DNA from: Haloprofundus halobius
GTDB taxonomy: Archaea; Halobacteriota; Halobacteria; Halobacteriales; Haloferacaceae
NCBI RefSeq assembly: GCF_020097835.1
Contig: NZ_CP083666.1
Coordinates: 3,100,001 to 3,164,000, forward strand
Direction of reading: 5' to 3'
DNA: 64,000 bases
Program-made: the position numbers and the translations under genes
Notes under the pieces: model-generated
Seen by the model: only the letters and a program-made list of their open reading frames with translations
Told to the model about the DNA's origin: nothing
Database searches by the model: none
Shown here: in pieces, positions 55,966 to 64,000 of the stretch
Numbering within the stretch: the first letter of the stretch is position 1
Layout: every line of letters begins with the position of its first letter

Positions 55966-57591
55966 GTGCGCGTTCTGGGTATCGAAGGGACGGCGTGGGC
56001 CGCGAGCGCTGCGCTGCACGATACCGAACGCGACTCGACTGTTATCGAATCCGACCCGTACGAACCCGATAGCGGCGGCATTCACCCGCGCGAGGCGGCC
56101 GAGCACATGAGCGAGGCCATCCCGCGCGTCGTCGAGACCGTTCTGGAGCGCGCCGCCGAGACGAGCAAGGGTAGCGGCCCGCCCGTCGACGCCGTCGCCT
56201 TCTCCCGCGGCCCCGGCCTCGGTCCGTGTCTCCGCATCGTCGGGACCGCCGCCAGAGCGCTCGCCGGTGCGCTCGACGTCCCGCTGGTCGGCGTCAACCA
56301 CATGGTCGCGCACCTCGAAATCGGCCGGCACCAGTCCGGGTTCGACTCCCCGGTGTGTCTCAACGCGTCGGGAGCCAACGCGCATCTGTTGGGCTACCAC
56401 AACGGTCGCTATCGCGTGCTGGGCGAGACGATGGACACCGGCGTCGGTAACGCTATCGACAAGTTCACTCGACATATTGGCTGGACCCACCCCGGCGGGC
56501 CGAAGGTCGAAAAAGCGGCCGCAGACGGCGAGTACATCGACCTCCCGTACACGGTGAAGGGGATGGACTTCTCCTTCTCGGGCATCATGAGCGCCGCCAA
56601 GCAGGCCGCGGACGACGGCGAGACGGTCGAGGACATCTGCTTCTCCTTGCAGGAACACGTCTTCGGCATGCTCACCGAGGTGGCCGAACGCGCGCTCTCG
56701 CTCACGGGGACCGACGAACTCGTCTTGGGTGGTGGGGTCGGCCAGAATCAGCGTCTCAGGGAGATGCTGGCGTCGATGTGCGACGAGCGCGGCGCGAAGT
56801 TCTACGCGCCCGACCCGCGCTTCCTCCGGGACAACGCCGGGATGATAGCCGTGCTGGGCGCGACGATGTACGCCGCGGGCGACACCGTCGAAATCGGAGA
56901 TTCGGCGATAGACCCGAACTTCCGCCCCGACCAGGTACCCGTGACGTGGCGCGGCGAGGCGGAGTCCGTCGCACGCGCCGTCGAGGCGGATACAGACGTG
57001 AAAGGAGCGGAGGCGACCGTCGAGTTCCGCGACGAGCGCGTCGTGAAGCGCCGTCTGCCGAAAGCGTACCGCCACCCCGAACTCGACGCACGCCTCCGTC
57101 GCGAGCGAACCGTGGCCGAAGCCCGCCTCACGAGCGAGGCGCGGCGTGCGGGCGTCCCGACGCCGCTGGTCCGCGACGTCGACGTACGCGAGGCGACTAT
57201 CACGTTCCAACGCGTCGGCGAGGCGGACCTCGCGGCGACGCTCGACTCCGACGCCGTCACCGACGTGGGTCGCCACCTCGCGGCGCTGCACCGTGTCGGA
57301 ATCGCCCACGGCGACCCGACGACGCGGAACGTCCGGGTCGACGAATCCACGGGTGAGGGCGACGCACGCGACGGAGGACGGACCTTCCTCATCGACTTCG
57401 GCCTCGGTTTCCACACCGGTCACGTCGAGGACCACGCGATGGACCTCCACGTGTTCGAGCAGAGCGTCGAGGGAACCGCCGGCGACCCCGAGCCGCTCGT
57501 GGAGGCGTTCGAGGCGGGGTACGCGGCAGTGGGCGACGACGAGGTACTCGCGCGGCTGCGTACTGTCGAATCACGCGGGCGGTATCGCTGA
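55966..57591 (+). CDS. Kae1-Bud32 fusion (tRNA t6A synthesis and protein kinase)
   Basis: From GTG 55966 the 541-residue protein fuses Kae1 (residues 1 to about 330) and the Bud32 kinase (about 345-541). Kae1 shows 'RGPGLGPCLRIV' and the metal pair His112/His116 (NHMVAHLEIG), and it makes t6A on tRNA from threonylcarbamoyl-AMP. Bud32 shows Asp450 in 'AHGDPTTRNV' and 'LIDFGLGF', a small P-loop-lacking kinase. Fusion is usual in haloarchaea and some other archaea. The gene lies 8 bp after S24e. Confidence 0.96.
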   Translation: MRVLGIEGTAWAASAALHDTERDSTVIESDPYEPDSGGIHPREAAEHMSEAIPRVVETVLERAAETSKGSGPPVDAVAFSRGPGLGPCLRIVGTAARALAGALDVPLVGVNHMVAHLEIGRHQSGFDSPVCLNASGANAHLLGYHNGRYRVLGETMDTGVGNAIDKFTRHIGWTHPGGPKVEKAAADGEYIDLPYTVKGMDFSFSGIMSAAKQAADDGETVEDICFSLQEHVFGMLTEVAERALSLTGTDELVLGGGVGQNQRLREMLASMCDERGAKFYAPDPRFLRDNAGMIAVLGATMYAAGDTVEIGDSAIDPNFRPDQVPVTWRGEAESVARAVEADTDVKGAEATVEFRDERVVKRRLPKAYRHPELDARLRRERTVAEARLTSEARRAGVPTPLVRDVDVREATITFQRVGEADLAATLDSDAVTDVGRHLAALHRVGIAHGDPTTRNVRVDESTGEGDARDGGRTFLIDFGLGFHTGHVEDHAMDLHVFEQSVEGTAGDPEPLVEAFEAGYAAVGDDEVLARLRTVESRGRYR

Positions 57592-57675
57592 GCAGAGCGG
57601 TACCGCCGTCTTCCGGCTCGCACGCGCGACGACGCAGCCAAAAAGATTTATCACAGGCGGGCGTACCGTCCTGTC

Positions 57676-57951
57676 ATGGCGGACAAACCCGAGACCGGCG
57701 AACTGTTCGGCGTCCCGTACAACTTCGAACGCCCGAGCGCCGGTCGGATGCTTTCCTCGTACTGGCAACCCGGTGACCGTATGCTGGTGAAGAAACCGTT
57801 CGGCGTGGGCTACACGCTCAACCTCGCCAACTGGCGCTCGTGGGTCGTGCTGCTGGTCGCGGCGGTGCTCCTGTTCCAGGAGCGCAAGAGTCGCGAGAAA
57901 TCCGAGCACGAGGACGACGGTCCGGTCGAAGTCGTCGTCGACGACGACTGA
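57676..57951 (+). CDS. DUF5808-like membrane-associated protein
   Basis: The 91-residue protein begins with 'GELFGVPYNFERPSAGRML', then 'DRMLVKKPFGVGYTLNLANW', a hydrophobic helix 'SWVVLLVAAVLLFQ' and an acidic tail. I recall this as DUF5808, whose members follow a sequence signature 'GxPYNF'. Function is unknown. A TATA-like tttatcac (57646-57653) lies about 27 bp before the ATG. Confidence 0.75.
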   Translation: MADKPETGELFGVPYNFERPSAGRMLSSYWQPGDRMLVKKPFGVGYTLNLANWRSWVVLLVAAVLLFQERKSREKSEHEDDGPVEVVVDDD

Positions 57952-58007
57952 CCCGCGTTCCCTTCGATTTCCGTTCTCCGTTCTTCCCGACACCGTCCGT
58001 CGAGTCG

Positions 58008-58259
58008 TTACTGACGCGACGGAGCGAGCGCCGTCGCCCGCCAGACGTTGCCGCGCGTGCCGACCGGGCGCAGTTCCAGCGGAACCGACGTCCCCGCGGG
58101 CAGTTGCTGCAGCGTCGACTGCAGTTGCGACGTCTCGTACTCCGCGATGTGCCGTGTGGCGTTCGATTCGACCGCCTCGACGGTCATCGCGCCGTGCGCG
58201 TTCATCTCCTTCCTGACTGTCACCAACTCCGCAGCGTGCTGTTGCCGTGCCCCGGACAT
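58008..58259 (-). CDS. small soluble protein, unknown
   Basis: The 83-residue protein (ATG 58259) has 'AAELVTVRKEMNAHGAMTVEAVES' and 'TRHIAEYETSQLQSTLQQLPAGTSV', mixed alpha/beta without signal. The TATA-like 'gttttaag' (58282-58289) lies 27 bp before the start, which decides against the longer frame from 58274. The family is not recognised. Confidence 0.6.
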   Translation of the reverse strand: MSGARQQHAAELVTVRKEMNAHGAMTVEAVESNATRHIAEYETSQLQSTLQQLPAGTSVPLELRPVGTRGNVWRATALAPSRQ

Positions 58260-58459
58260 ATCCGGCCTAACCAATCCTGGCGGCTTAAAACCTGATATTT
58301 TTCTTACGTTCTGACACCGAGAGCTATGTCGCTCTCATCCCACGACAAACAGTGTCGAGGTCTCTCAGACGGCGCGTTAGCACGGCTCCGGCTCGTCGTC
58401 ACCCACCGCCGAGAGGCGGAGACCGACGACTCTTTGCGACGGGCGACCCCTCCTCGACT

Positions 58460-59086
58460 ATGCTCCAGTACGTGACGACCAACGAGGGAAAAGTCGCGGA
58501 GGCGACGACGTATCTCGGCGAGTCGGTCGGGCAACTCGACTTCGATTACACGGAGATCCAAAGCGACGACCTCGGTGCCATCGCCGTCCACGGCGCGCGC
58601 GAGGCGTACCACCGCGCCGGTGGTCCCGTTCTCGTCGACGACGCGGGGCTGTTCGTCGACGCCCTGGGTGGGTTTCCGGGTCCGTACTCCTCGTACGTCG
58701 AGGACACCGTCGGCGTCGAGCGCGTCTGGCGACTCGCCGAAGCGGAGGAGAACCGAAAGGCGTCGTTCCGCTGCGTGCTCGCGTACTGCGACGGCGAGGG
58801 GTTTGCGGCCTCGCCGGACCCGGTGGACCGCGACGACCGGGTCGCTGCGGCGGCGACAGGTGCGGAGCGAGATACGGAAGAGACCGAACCGCTCCCCGTC
58901 AAACTGTTCGAGGGCGTCGTCCGCGGCCGCCTCGTCGCCCCGCGCGGCGAGGGCGGGTTCGGCTACGACCCCATCTTCGAGCACGACGGGACGACGATGG
59001 CCGAGATGAGTACCGAGGAGAAGAACGCCATCTCGCATCGGGGTCGGGCGCTGGCGAAGTTCGGGGAGTGGTACGCCGAGCGGTAG
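58460..59086 (+). CDS. XTP/dITP diphosphatase (RdgB/HAM1)
   Basis: The 208-residue protein begins 'LQYVTTNEGKVAEATTYLG', has 'DLGAIAVHGAREAYHR', 'VLVDDAGLFVDALGGFPGPYSSYV' (in part) and ends with 'GEGGFGYDPIFEHDGTTMAEMSTEEKNAISHRGRAL'-like blocks. It removes non-canonical purine nucleotides from the pool. A poly-Ala/Glu insert (about residues 117-146) interrupts the fold. It is halophile-type and does not affect the motifs. Confidence 0.92.
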   Translation: MLQYVTTNEGKVAEATTYLGESVGQLDFDYTEIQSDDLGAIAVHGAREAYHRAGGPVLVDDAGLFVDALGGFPGPYSSYVEDTVGVERVWRLAEAEENRKASFRCVLAYCDGEGFAASPDPVDRDDRVAAAATGAERDTEETEPLPVKLFEGVVRGRLVAPRGEGGFGYDPIFEHDGTTMAEMSTEEKNAISHRGRALAKFGEWYAER

Positions 59087-59120
59087 CGAAGCAAACCTCG
59101 GCGGGCGCGAAGCGTCCGAC

Positions 59121-59161
59121 GTCGGTTCAAACGCGAACGAAGTGAGCGTTTGAATGCCGAC
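59121..59161. terminator. hairpin downstream of rdgB
   Basis: Arms ttcaaacgc (59126-59134) and gcgtttgaa (59146-59154) pair perfectly around an 11-nt loop, and gtcgg/ccgac extends the stem across a two-base bulge. It lies 35 bp after the rdgB stop and may end that transcript. 59087-59254 holds no gene. Confidence 0.45.
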
Positions 59162-59254
59162 GAAAGTGTTATTCTAAACACTCTCACTACGATTGCTCAG
59201 AACTCCCCGGACGTTTTCTATCACCACCTATCCAACTAGTCGAAACTCGACCGC

Positions 59255-59752
59255 CTACGCGCGAGGGTCGCGGTCCGCGCCGGGGTACTCCCCGCCGACG
59301 ACTTCTCGATACAAGCTCTCGGCGTCGAACAGCGTCGCGAACGCCTTCGGGTGGCGGACGCTCAGCGCGACGCGCTTGCGCAGGGTCGCGCCCACCTGCG
59401 CCGTCTGCAGGCGCGGATCGAACGTCAGGAGGTGCATCGCGCCGCCGTGGTACGCCGACCCCAGCGCGGGGTGGTCGCCACCGGCGTGGTCGGTCGGTTC
59501 GCGCAGCGTCTCAATTCGCTCGCGCCAGTCGGCAGCGAGTTTCGAATCCGACAGCGAGGCGATGACCGCCTCCGCGTCGTCCAACAGCGCGTCGCTCGCG
59601 ACGAGCGTCGTCCACGAGTGTTCTCGCAGGCAGTCGAGCGCCCGTCGGGCGTCGCCGCCGACGAGGAGGTCCGCCGCGAACACGTCGGCGTCGGCGACGA
59701 CGCGCGCGGGAGACGCCTCCGGTCGGTCGGTCACCTCCGCGCGTTCAGTCAT
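59255..59752 (-). CDS. DUF7384-like PIN-fold protein
   Basis: The 165-residue protein shows 'RVVADADVFAADLLVGGDAR' with PIN-like acidic residues, then 'TTLVASDALLDDAEAVI', 'LLTFDPRLQTAQVG' and 'HPKAFATLFD'. I recall it as the haloarchaeal DUF7384 family, which is PIN-like. Its ATG overlaps the stop of the 32-residue gene upstream by 8 bp. Function is unknown, perhaps RNase. Confidence 0.68.
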   Translation of the reverse strand: MTERAEVTDRPEASPARVVADADVFAADLLVGGDARRALDCLREHSWTTLVASDALLDDAEAVIASLSDSKLAADWRERIETLREPTDHAGGDHPALGSAYHGGAMHLLTFDPRLQTAQVGATLRKRVALSVRHPKAFATLFDAESLYREVVGGEYPGADRDPRA

Positions 59753-59843
59753 TCTCGCTCCGCCGTCGTTCGAGTACGTCGCGCACGTCGCGCTCTGTCA
59801 CCTCGTACTCGGTCGCCCGCTCGAAGAGGTCCGCCCAGGTCAT
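59745..59843 (-). CDS. 32-residue small protein upstream of the PIN-like gene
   Basis: From ATG 59843 the peptide reads 'TWADLFERATEYEVTERDVRDVLERRRSEND', a charged amphipathic helix pair. It overlaps the PIN-like gene by 8 bp, so the pair is translationally coupled, as in antitoxin-toxin pairs. The short length fits a peptide antitoxin or adaptor. Codons are well fitted to the genome. The longer frame from 59978 is a shadow of the transporter gene's region. Confidence 0.5.
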   Translation of the reverse strand: MTWADLFERATEYEVTERDVRDVLERRRSEND

Positions 59844-59874
59844 ATCGAAACTTGGGGCGGCCACCACAAGACGC

Positions 59875-60978
59875 TTATCGGTCTGCGGTCCCCGCCGCGT
59901 CGAACGTCGAGGCGCCGAGCCACAACACGACGCCGACGACGAACGCGAGGCCGACGTTTGTCGCCACGCCGACGACACCCACGAGAACGGTCAGTACGAG
60001 CGACTCCGTCTGCAACGCGCTCTGGCCCAACTGCGCCGCGACGAGCACGAGGAGGACGCCCAGAAGCGCCATCGGGAACGCCAGAACGACGCTCGCGAAC
60101 AGCGCGGCGACGACGTAGAGGACGCCGAGAACGACGTTCGCGCCGCCGGTCCGCGCGCCGAAGGCGTACTTTCCGGCGAGGCCGCCGCTGCCGTGACACA
60201 TCGGCAGGCCGCCGAAGGGAACGGAGAGAAGCGTCATCGCGCCCATGCTCGTCGAGAGGTCGTCGGCGGAGACGTCGGCGTCGAAGAGGCCCGAGCAGAG
60301 CAGCGACGTGGCGACGGCGGCGTTGCCGACGGTCATCGCCAACTGCGCCGTCGCGCCCTCCACCGCGCCGAGCGTGAGCGCGGGAGCGCCGGCCGGGAAG
60401 ACGTCGAAGGCGGGCATTGACGGGGTCGGGATACCCGTCGCCGCGGCCGCCAACACGGCGCCGACGCCGAGAACGACGAGCGTCGCCGCCCGCGGTCGGC
60501 CCGCCGCGGCGACGCCGAGCGTGAGCGCCACCGCCAGCGCCGCGAGCGCGAGATCGCCGAGGCCGAGTTCGACGCCGGTCTGTGCCAAGAGAAGCGCGAC
60601 GGCGAGCTGGACGCCGCGAACCACCGGTTCGCCGACGTAGCGTTCGACCGACGAGATGGCGCTCGTCTGACCCGCGAGGAGGAGTACCGCGCCCGCGACG
60701 AGGCCGGCGGCGACGAGTTCGCCGTAGCTCATCGCCCCCGCGATGGCGAGCGCTGCGAGCGCCTTCATCGGTTCGACAGACAGCGGCAAGCCGTAGACGA
60801 GACCCCAGACGACCTGAAACAGCCCGAAGGCGACGAGAACGTGCGAAAGAGACATCGGCGTCAGCGCGCCGAGTGCGACGACGATAGGCAGGACCGTAAC
60901 CGAATCTCCGAGCGCGCCGGTGAACTCTCCGACATCGAACCGAAGTGCTCGACCGTTCCGAACGTCCGCAAGTGCCAT
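59875..60978 (-). CDS. MOT1-type sulfate/molybdate transporter
   Basis: The 367-residue membrane protein has about ten helices. It contains the MOT1 (MFS_MOT1) motifs '[19 protein letters not shown]' and '[23 protein letters not shown]' (in part), plus '[11 protein letters not shown]'. The family takes up molybdate or sulfate. It is divergent from the tungstate operon, so molybdate/tungstate is favoured. The frame is open to 61101, but homology begins at ATG 60978. Confidence 0.85.
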   Translation of the reverse strand: MALADVRNGRALRFDVGEFTGALGDSVTVLPIVVALGALTPMSLSHVLVAFGLFQVVWGLVYGLPLSVEPMKALAALAIAGAMSYGELVAAGLVAGAVLLLAGQTSAISSVERYVGEPVVRGVQLAVALLLAQTGVELGLGDLALAALAVALTLGVAAAGRPRAATLVVLGVGAVLAAAATGIPTPSMPAFDVFPAGAPALTLGAVEGATAQLAMTVGNAAVATSLLCSGLFDADVSADDLSTSMGAMTLLSVPFGGLPMCHGSGGLAGKYAFGARTGGANVVLGVLYVVAALFASVVLAFPMALLGVLLVLVAAQLGQSALQTESLVLTVLVGVVGVATNVGLAFVVGVVLWLGASTFDAAGTADR

Positions 60979-61078
60979 TGTCGGTGGCTGTACGGCGGTA
61001 CTGATGAGTGTTCTCGGTAACTGTCGGTTCTCACGTCGGACGGCAAACGTAACCATCTCTGGATACGCTGCGCGGGTA

Positions 61079-61088
61079 ACATTTAACC
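61079..61088 (+). promoter_or_regulatory. TATA box of the tungstate operon
   Basis: acatttaacc is centred about 28 bp before the ATG of tupA at 61112. The 133-bp region to the MOT1 gene is the divergent control region where a ModE-like protein may bind. Confidence 0.55.
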
Positions 61089-61111
61089 ACCCGCCACCCA
61101 TCGATGAATCT

Positions 61112-62188
61112 ATGAAGATACAACGACGGCGCTTCGTTCAGGCCGCCGGCGTCGGGGCCATTCTCGGCCTGAGCGGATGCTCCAGCCAGCGTCCGTCGGA
61201 GAACGCCGACAACAGTTCTGGGGGGAACCAAAGCGGCGGCGGGCAAAGCGACGATGGGCGGAGCGACGGAAACGGTGGTAATGGCCAGCAACAACTCACG
61301 TTGGCGACGACGACGAGCACGTACGACACCGGGCTACTCGACGAACTGAACCCGATGTTCGAAGCGCAGTTCGACGCCCGGATCAAAACCATCCCGCAGG
61401 GGACCGGCGCGGCCATCGAGACGGGGGCGACCGGCGACGCCGACGTGATTCTCGTCCACGCGCGCGGCGCGGAGGACGAGTTCCTCCAGCAGGGCCACGG
61501 CGTCAACCGCCGGGACGTGATGTTCAACGACTTCGTCATCGTCGGCCCCGAGGACGACCCGGCGGGTATCGAGGGACTGCAGAGCGCGACGGAGGCGTTC
61601 TCGACCATCGCCGACGCGGAGTCGACGTTCGTCTCCCGCGGCGACGACTCGGGGACGAACAAGAAGGAACTGCTCGTCTGGGAGGCGGCGGGCGTCGAAC
61701 CCGGCGGGCAGTGGTACCGCGCCGTCGGGAAGGGGATGGGCGACACGCTCAACCAGGCGAGTCAGTCGAGCGGGTACACCATCGCCGACCGGGGGACGTA
61801 CCTCTCGATGGAAGACGAGGTCGACCTCGTCATCCACGTGCAGGGGCCGCTGCAGGACGGCCCGGTCATCCTGAAGAACCCGTACGGCGTCATCCCGGTC
61901 AACCCCGCCCAGCACGACAACGTCAACTACGAACTGGCGATGGCGTACGTCGGCTTCCTCACGAGTCCCGAAGGACAGGAGGCCATCGACGGCTATACCG
62001 CCAACGACTCGCAACTGTTCTTCCCGAACGCGCTCTCGGAGGAACCGCAGTTCGGCCAGTACGTCCCGCAGGGGTACAGCGCCGAGGGGAGCCAGTCGCT
62101 CTCGCGGCGCGACAAGCAGTACCTCTACTGGGTCGACCGACAGGTCCCGGCAGACTATCAAATCGACTCTCCACCACATCAACCGTGA
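61112..62188 (+). CDS. tupA: tungstate ABC transporter, substrate-binding lipoprotein
   Basis: The 358-residue protein starts with a twin-arginine signal (RRRFVQAAG) and a lipobox 'LGLSGCSS', a Gly/Ser-rich stalk, then the TupA/WtpA-like domain '[20 protein letters not shown]' with the oxyanion-binding Thr/Ser set, and '[21 protein letters not shown]' in parts. TupA binds tungstate outside the cell. Its TGA overlaps the GTG start of the permease gene, so the three tup genes form one operon. Confidence 0.9.
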   Translation: MKIQRRRFVQAAGVGAILGLSGCSSQRPSENADNSSGGNQSGGGQSDDGRSDGNGGNGQQQLTLATTTSTYDTGLLDELNPMFEAQFDARIKTIPQGTGAAIETGATGDADVILVHARGAEDEFLQQGHGVNRRDVMFNDFVIVGPEDDPAGIEGLQSATEAFSTIADAESTFVSRGDDSGTNKKELLVWEAAGVEPGGQWYRAVGKGMGDTLNQASQSSGYTIADRGTYLSMEDEVDLVIHVQGPLQDGPVILKNPYGVIPVNPAQHDNVNYELAMAYVGFLTSPEGQEAIDGYTANDSQLFFPNALSEEPQFGQYVPQGYSAEGSQSLSRRDKQYLYWVDRQVPADYQIDSPPHQP

Positions 62189-62871
62189 TTCCGGCCTTCG
62201 GCGACCTGAACCTGAACTACCTCGTCAGCGTCACCATCGTATCGCTGTACGTGAGCACCGTCGCCGTCGGCATCAGCACGCTCGTCAGCCTCCCCGTCGC
62301 CGTCGGCGTCGCCTTCGGCGACTTCCCCGGCAAGCGCCTCCTCACGACGATAATCAACACCGGGATGGGCTTTCCGAGCGTCGTCGTCGGCCTCATCGTC
62401 CTGCTGACGCTCTCGAACGCCGGTCCCCTCGGCGAACTCGAACTGCTCTTTACGCCGCAGGCGATGATCATCTCGCAGACCATCCTCGCGACGCCCGTCG
62501 TCCTCAGCGTCTCCATCTCCGCCGTCGAGAGCGTCGGCGGCGACCTGCGCGACGCCGCGTTCGCCGCGGGCGGAACGAACACCGACGTCGGGCTGCTCGT
62601 CCTCCGCGAGGCGCGCTACGGTATCGTCACCGCCGTCCTCGCGGGCTACGGCCGTGCCATCAGCGAGGTCGGCTCCGTGCTCATCGTCGGCGGTAACATC
62701 GTCTTCCCGCCCGAACAGACCTCGTTCACCCGGACGCTGACGACCGCCATCACCGTCGAGGCGCGCCGCGGCAACTACGAGACGGGCCTCGCCCTGGGCG
62801 CGGTGCTCCTCGTGCTCGTCCTGGTCGTCAACGGACTCGGCGGCCGCATCCGCGACGGAGGGAGAGCGTGA
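62185..62871 (+). CDS. tupB: tungstate ABC transporter, permease
   Basis: The 228-residue permease starts at GTG 62185, overlapping tupA by 4 bp. It has about five helices and the ABC permease EAA-like loop '[27 protein letters not shown]' (given in part), with '[15 protein letters not shown]' near it. It forms the membrane channel for tungstate. The start is fixed by the overlap. Confidence 0.9.
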   Translation: MIPAFGDLNLNYLVSVTIVSLYVSTVAVGISTLVSLPVAVGVAFGDFPGKRLLTTIINTGMGFPSVVVGLIVLLTLSNAGPLGELELLFTPQAMIISQTILATPVVLSVSISAVESVGGDLRDAAFAAGGTNTDVGLLVLREARYGIVTAVLAGYGRAISEVGSVLIVGGNIVFPPEQTSFTRTLTTAITVEARRGNYETGLALGAVLLVLVLVVNGLGGRIRDGGRA

Positions 62872-63764
62872 GCGCGAGGAACGCGGCGACCGACCGCCTC
62901 CGCCTCCGCCTCGTCGCCGACGGTGTCTCGCACGGCTTCGACGGCGAGTCCGTCCTCGAAGACGTCTCGCTCACCGTCGAACCCGGCGAGGTGCTGGCCA
63001 TCGTCGGCCCCTCGGGAACCGGAAAGACGACGCTGCTGCGACTGCTGGCGCTGTTCTCGCGGCCCGACGACGGTCGAATCGCGCTCGACGATGTCGGTAG
63101 CGACTCCGCCACCGACGCTGCCGACCCGGCGGGCGGCGGCCTCGTCGCGGACGCGCGGGCGGACGGCCGGGGCGAATCCAGCGCTCGCGACGCGTGGTCG
63201 CTGTCGGACGAGGAGCGACTCCGCCTCCGCCGACGCATCGGCCTCGTCGCGCAGGACCGCTCGCTGTTCTCGGCGTCGGTCGCGTACAACGCCGCCTACG
63301 GACTCGCGGTCAGACGCTCCCGGGCGAGTCGTCTCCGCAGTTCACTCCTGCGAACTGTCGGCGTCTGGTCGCCTCCGAAAGCGGCGCTCGACGCCCTCGA
63401 AACCGTCGGAATGGTCGAGATGGTCGACAAACACGCCGAGTCGCTGTCGTCGGGCGAAGCCCAGCGCGTCGGCGTCGCGCGGGCGCTCGCCGTCGACCCC
63501 GACGTGCTCCTACTCGACGAACCGACCTCGAACCTCGACCCGCGAAACACCGCCGTCATCGAGAATGCCATGGGCGAGGCCAAAGAGCGCGGTATCGGCG
63601 TCGCACTCGCCACTCACGACATGGCGCAGGCGCAGCGAGTCGCCGACAAGACGGCCGTCGTTCTCGAGGGGACGTGTATCGAGCACGGTCCTACCGAGCG
63701 CGTGTTCGAGTCGCCGCGCGACGACCGCGCCCGGCAGTTCGTCGCCGGCGAACTCGTCTACTGA
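62868..63764 (+). CDS. tupC: tungstate ABC transporter, ATP-binding protein
   Basis: The 298-residue ATPase starts at GTG 62868, overlapping tupB by 4 bp. It shows Walker [10 protein letters not shown] at about residues 47-55, the signature '[14 protein letters not shown]', Walker B '[13 protein letters not shown]' and the switch His in 'ALATHD'. A long Asp/Ala insert (residues about 78-115) separates Walker A from the Q-loop, a likely disordered halophile insertion. It powers import of tungstate. Confidence 0.92.
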   Translation: MSARNAATDRLRLRLVADGVSHGFDGESVLEDVSLTVEPGEVLAIVGPSGTGKTTLLRLLALFSRPDDGRIALDDVGSDSATDAADPAGGGLVADARADGRGESSARDAWSLSDEERLRLRRRIGLVAQDRSLFSASVAYNAAYGLAVRRSRASRLRSSLLRTVGVWSPPKAALDALETVGMVEMVDKHAESLSSGEAQRVGVARALAVDPDVLLLDEPTSNLDPRNTAVIENAMGEAKERGIGVALATHDMAQAQRVADKTAVVLEGTCIEHGPTERVFESPRDDRARQFVAGELVY

Positions 63765-63818
63765 CGGCCCGGACTCGACAACGGGTGAACTGATTACGGG
63801 GGACGACGAACGAGCGGT

Positions 63819-64000
63819 ATGGACGGCGCGTTCGAGGCGTATCTCGCATCCGACGGCGTCACGTTCGACGACGACGACGCCGAACTGCTCCGGGCGGTCG
63901 ACGGTCACGGCTCCGTCAGCGGTGCGGCCGCGGCGCTCGGTCGCTCGCGGGCGCGCGCGCTCTCCCGACTCGAAACGCTCGAATCGGCCTTCGGGTCGCT
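63819..64000 (+). CDS. ModE/LysR-type winged-helix regulator (partial)
   Basis: The first 60 residues are visible. They hold a winged-helix start 'DDDAELLRAVDGHGSVSGAAAALGRSRARALSRLETLE', the pattern of ModE N-terminal domains, which bind DNA and repress molybdate/tungstate transport genes. It lies 54 bp after tupC in the same direction. The C-terminal oxyanion-binding domains would be beyond the window. The TATA-like 'tgattacgg' lies about 25 bp before the ATG. Confidence 0.7.
   Translation, partial: MDGAFEAYLASDGVTFDDDDAELLRAVDGHGSVSGAAAALGRSRARALSRLETLESAFGS

Noticed and set aside
58326-58472. Short plus-strand frame before rdgB
   Set aside because: It overlaps the rdgB start out of frame, has a mixed basic composition and no promoter-like box that fits.

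Overview
The window reads as chromosomal DNA of a haloarchaeon (class Halobacteria, probably Haloferacaceae). It is GC-rich, the predicted proteins are strongly acidic (Asp/Glu-rich), and many genes have a TATA-like box about 26-28 bp before the start codon with no Shine-Dalgarno sequence, as in leaderless haloarchaeal transcripts. Several domains are typical of the group: HalOD1, PGF-CTERM, SIMPL lipoprotein, split MoxR/DUF58/TgpA, the Kae1-Bud32 fusion and F420 enzymes. I saw no rRNA, tRNA, CRISPR array, complete insertion sequence or phage block.

Layout. 0-5 kb: tail of a probable aconitase, RimI-type acetyltransferase, the DUF5810/DUF5809 pair, a NUDIX hydrolase, rhodanese and the SUI1-type initiation factor. 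5.3-9.6 kb: an overlapping MoxR-DUF58-transglutaminase operon. 9.9-14.3 kb: mutS and mutL. 14.3-18.4 kb: DUF4129 membrane protein, M48 protease and an F420-dependent LLM enzyme. 18.4-19.2 kb: a less GC-rich VapBC toxin-antitoxin pair beside what looks like one end of an IS6-family element. 19.3-23.2 kb: aminotransferase, cofE, a phosphodiesterase and a NUDIX/eIF2B-like fusion. 23.4-27.3 kb: an accessory island with a CHAT protease, a degenerate KaiC-like HalOD1 protein, a divergent winged-helix protein and a 48-residue membrane peptide. 27.6-41 kb: dehydrogenase, RHH protein, EngB and NOG1 GTPases, folate enzyme, two DUF389 membrane proteins, SIMPL lipoprotein, Tsr3, SerRS and an MBL hydrolase. 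41-49 kb: acyl-CoA ligase, Na+/H+ antiporter, cyclase, two Tat-exported surface proteins and thiolase. 49-58 kb: AAA ATPase, PhnP-like MBL protein, then an informational operon (aIF2gamma, PIN protein, Rpo7, Spt4, dephospho-CoA kinase, S24e, Kae1-Bud32). 58-64 kb: RdgB, a PIN-like pair, a MOT1-type transporter and a tungstate ABC operon followed by a ModE-like regulator.

Most genes are housekeeping. The best candidate for an undescribed system is the 23.4-27.3 kb island, where a caspase-like CHAT protease is translationally coupled to a two-HalOD1 protein whose KaiC-like part has no visible Walker A motif, opposite a small DNA-binding protein. A second theme is repetition of gene 3' ends, including the stop codon, in the DNA just downstream (at 23.2, 34.2 and 47.7 kb).
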